DNA of 64,000 nucleotides, taken from IMG/VR virus record IMGVR_UViG_3300046009_010174, positions 1-64,000 of that record, one strand, 5' to 3'. Below are positions 62,688-64,000 of the stretch, one piece after another. This stretch comes from a virus. The translations under genes and the position numbers were made by a program. The notes beneath the pieces were generated by a model that saw nothing but the letters and a program-made list of their open reading frames with translations, searched no databases and was not told where the DNA came from. The number at the start of each line of letters is the position of its first letter. Position 1 is the first letter of the stretch.

Positions 62688-63456
62688 AAAATTGGTTCAT
62701 TTCTCAGATTTGCATTTGAGATTAATTAAAGACCACGACCTATATAAAACAATCCTTACGGATATGTTTAACCAATTCAAGGAAATACAACCTGATAGAG
62801 TCGTATTTACAGGCGACCTAGTACATAGTAAAAATCAAGTCAGCCCTGAACTTATTGAAATGGTAAGGTGGGTATTAGATGAATGTTCAAAGATTGCCAA
62901 AACAATTGTTATTGTTGGTAACCACGATATGTTGGAGAACAACTTATCACGATTAGACACATTAACCCCCATCATCCAATCAATGGACAATGACAATATT
63001 GTTTATTATAAGGATAGAGGTGTATATCAAGACGAAAATATAGATTGGGTTGTTTATTCATTATTTGAACATAACATTCCACCAGTTATAGAGAAGTCAG
63101 ACAGATTAAAGATTGGGTTATTTCACGGACCTATTGTTGGTTTATACACAGATATTGGATATAAGTTTGAGACAGGATATGAGGTCAGTAAGTTTGAAGG
63201 ATGTGATATTGTTCTATGTGGTGATATACATGCCAGACAAACGATTTATTTGGATAAAACACCAATAATCCAAGTAGGCTCAACAATCCAACAAAACTTT
63301 GGGGAATCTTTACGGAAACACGGATTTGGAATATATGATGTTATTAAAGATGATTATTCATTTGTTGACTTGAATAATCCTCGACCATTCCTTAAGTTTG
63401 AGATGAACTCATTTGAAGATATTATTGATGGAAAAGAAAAATTACTTAACGCTTAA
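62680..63456 (+). CDS. 47: Recombination nuclease subunit gp47-like (SbcD/Mre11 family)
   Basis: A 258-aa metallophosphoesterase with the Mre11/SbcD motifs: HFSDLHL (D10, H12), FTGDLVHS (D46), VGNHDM (N81, H82), the LFHGPIVG motif and CGDIHARQTI. T4 gp47 is longer (339 aa); the C-terminal helical part is reduced here. It partners gp46 (SbcC/Rad50-like) to resect DNA ends for UvsX-dependent recombination and for host DNA breakdown. Its 3' end overlaps the next gene by 29 nt. Confidence 0.9.
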   Translation: MIKKLVHFSDLHLRLIKDHDLYKTILTDMFNQFKEIQPDRVVFTGDLVHSKNQVSPELIEMVRWVLDECSKIAKTIVIVGNHDMLENNLSRLDTLTPIIQSMDNDNIVYYKDRGVYQDENIDWVVYSLFEHNIPPVIEKSDRLKIGLFHGPIVGLYTDIGYKFETGYEVSKFEGCDIVLCGDIHARQTIYLDKTPIIQVGSTIQQNFGESLRKHGFGIYDVIKDDYSFVDLNNPRPFLKFEMNSFEDIIDGKEKLLNA

Positions 63457-64000
63457 TAAACAAAACCAAAAAGATTTAACTGATTATTGTAAGTTAAATA
63501 ATATTGAAGATGTTGATAAGTTCTTCCAGAAATGTTTTAAGAGGGGATATGATATTGAAAGATATGGATTGATTGGAAATACAAGTGAACCTGAAAAAAT
63601 AATAGAATATGTTGAAAAAGAAGTTCCTATTGAGGTTGTTAAATATATCGAGAAAGAGACAATTAGAGAAGTCCCAATCGAAGTTATTAAAGAGGTTGAA
63701 AAGGAGGTCATTAACACAGTCTATGTCGAGAAGGAAGTCCCAATCGAAAAGATAGTTGAGGTAATAAAAGAAATACCTATTTACATATCAGGTGACACTC
63801 AAATTATTGAAAAGATAATTGAAATTCCAATTGAGGTTATAAAAGAAGTTGAAGTAGTTAAGGAGATTGATAAACCAAATGAAAAGATGGGGATGTTACA
63901 AGAAACCTTGATGAAACTGAGAAGGGAAATGGGGGATAAAGACAAAACAATTACAGAACTCAACAATAAGATTGAACAATTAGAGAAATTGGTATCAAAC
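63428..64000 (+). CDS. Coiled-coil protein with EKEVPIEV repeats (3' end outside window)
   Basis: An open frame from ATG 63428 reaches the window end (191 codons, no stop). After an N-terminal globular part (YLTLNKQNQKDLTDYCKLNN) it consists of about seven imperfect copies of EKEVPIEV/EVIKE (IIEYVEKEVPIEVVKYIEKE; IREVPIEVIKEVEKEV) and ends in coiled-coil (LQETLMKLRREMGDKDKTIT). T4 has gp46 near here, but no Walker A has appeared yet, so this may be an inserted protein or a spacer before gp46. Its 29-nt overlap with gp47 suggests coupling. Confidence 0.8.
   Translation, partial: MEKKNYLTLNKQNQKDLTDYCKLNNIEDVDKFFQKCFKRGYDIERYGLIGNTSEPEKIIEYVEKEVPIEVVKYIEKETIREVPIEVIKEVEKEVINTVYVEKEVPIEKIVEVIKEIPIYISGDTQIIEKIIEIPIEVIKEVEVVKEIDKPNEKMGMLQETLMKLRREMGDKDKTITELNNKIEQLEKLVSN

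Noticed and set aside
1-64000. tRNA genes
   Set aside because: Intergenic gaps are almost all under 140 nt, and no cloverleaf with an acceptor stem was recognised in them.

Overview
This 64 kb window is a gap-free piece of a larger AT-rich genome of a T4-like contractile-tailed bacteriophage (Caudoviricetes, myovirus morphology). T4-type landmarks are tail sheath, tail tube, tape measure, gp53/gp25/gp6-type baseplate proteins, gp32-like SSB, UvsX, RNase H-type nuclease, DnaB-like helicase, NrdA/NrdB, a DnaG-like primase and gp47. A Bacteroidota (probably flavobacterial) host is inferred from three things. The tail fibres carry SprB-type repeats, typical of the gliding adhesins of that phylum. 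The gp32 promoter matches the Bacteroidota TTTG / TAnnTTTG form. Start codons almost never have a Shine-Dalgarno sequence. No tRNA, CRISPR array, integrase or reverse transcriptase was seen.

Layout. 2-19803 (+): sheath C-terminus, a free-standing homing endonuclease, a HAD-family protein, tail tube, a tail-assembly chaperone with an overlapping small frame, tape measure, and three baseplate/hub proteins including giants of 1679 aa (with an OmpA-like domain) and 2450 aa. 19849-20792 (+): two small proteins, one with a Pro-rich repeat. 20869-30252 (+): replication and nucleotide block (SSB, UvsX, C5-cytosine methyltransferase, 5' nuclease, helicase, ribonucleotide reductase). 30333-48374 (+): second baseplate/fibre block (gp25, gp6, a 1782-aa protein with a membrane-like stretch, wedge and fibre proteins, and a fibre of about seven SprB-like repeats). 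48408-59989 (-): convergent fibre cluster with a RuvC-like nuclease, modular Thr-rich fibres (one ending in a PEBP/YbhB-like domain), a glycosyltransferase and small beta proteins. 60043-64000 (+): primase, PD-(D/E)XK nuclease, small proteins, gp47 and a truncated coiled-coil protein.

Many structural transcription units on both strands are preceded by a TATTTATA-like octamer in the same orientation as the gene. This is the reverse complement of the T4 late box TATAAATA and is a candidate late promoter. The replication genes mostly lack it and instead run as tightly overlapped operons behind the host-like promoter.

Most novel for follow-up: the reversed late-promoter-like motif; the chaperone overlap or frameshift; host-like domains (SprB, OmpA, PEBP, PKD) in the tail; and the hydrophobic segment in a baseplate protein. 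Assignments rest on reading motifs and gene order; no database search was run.
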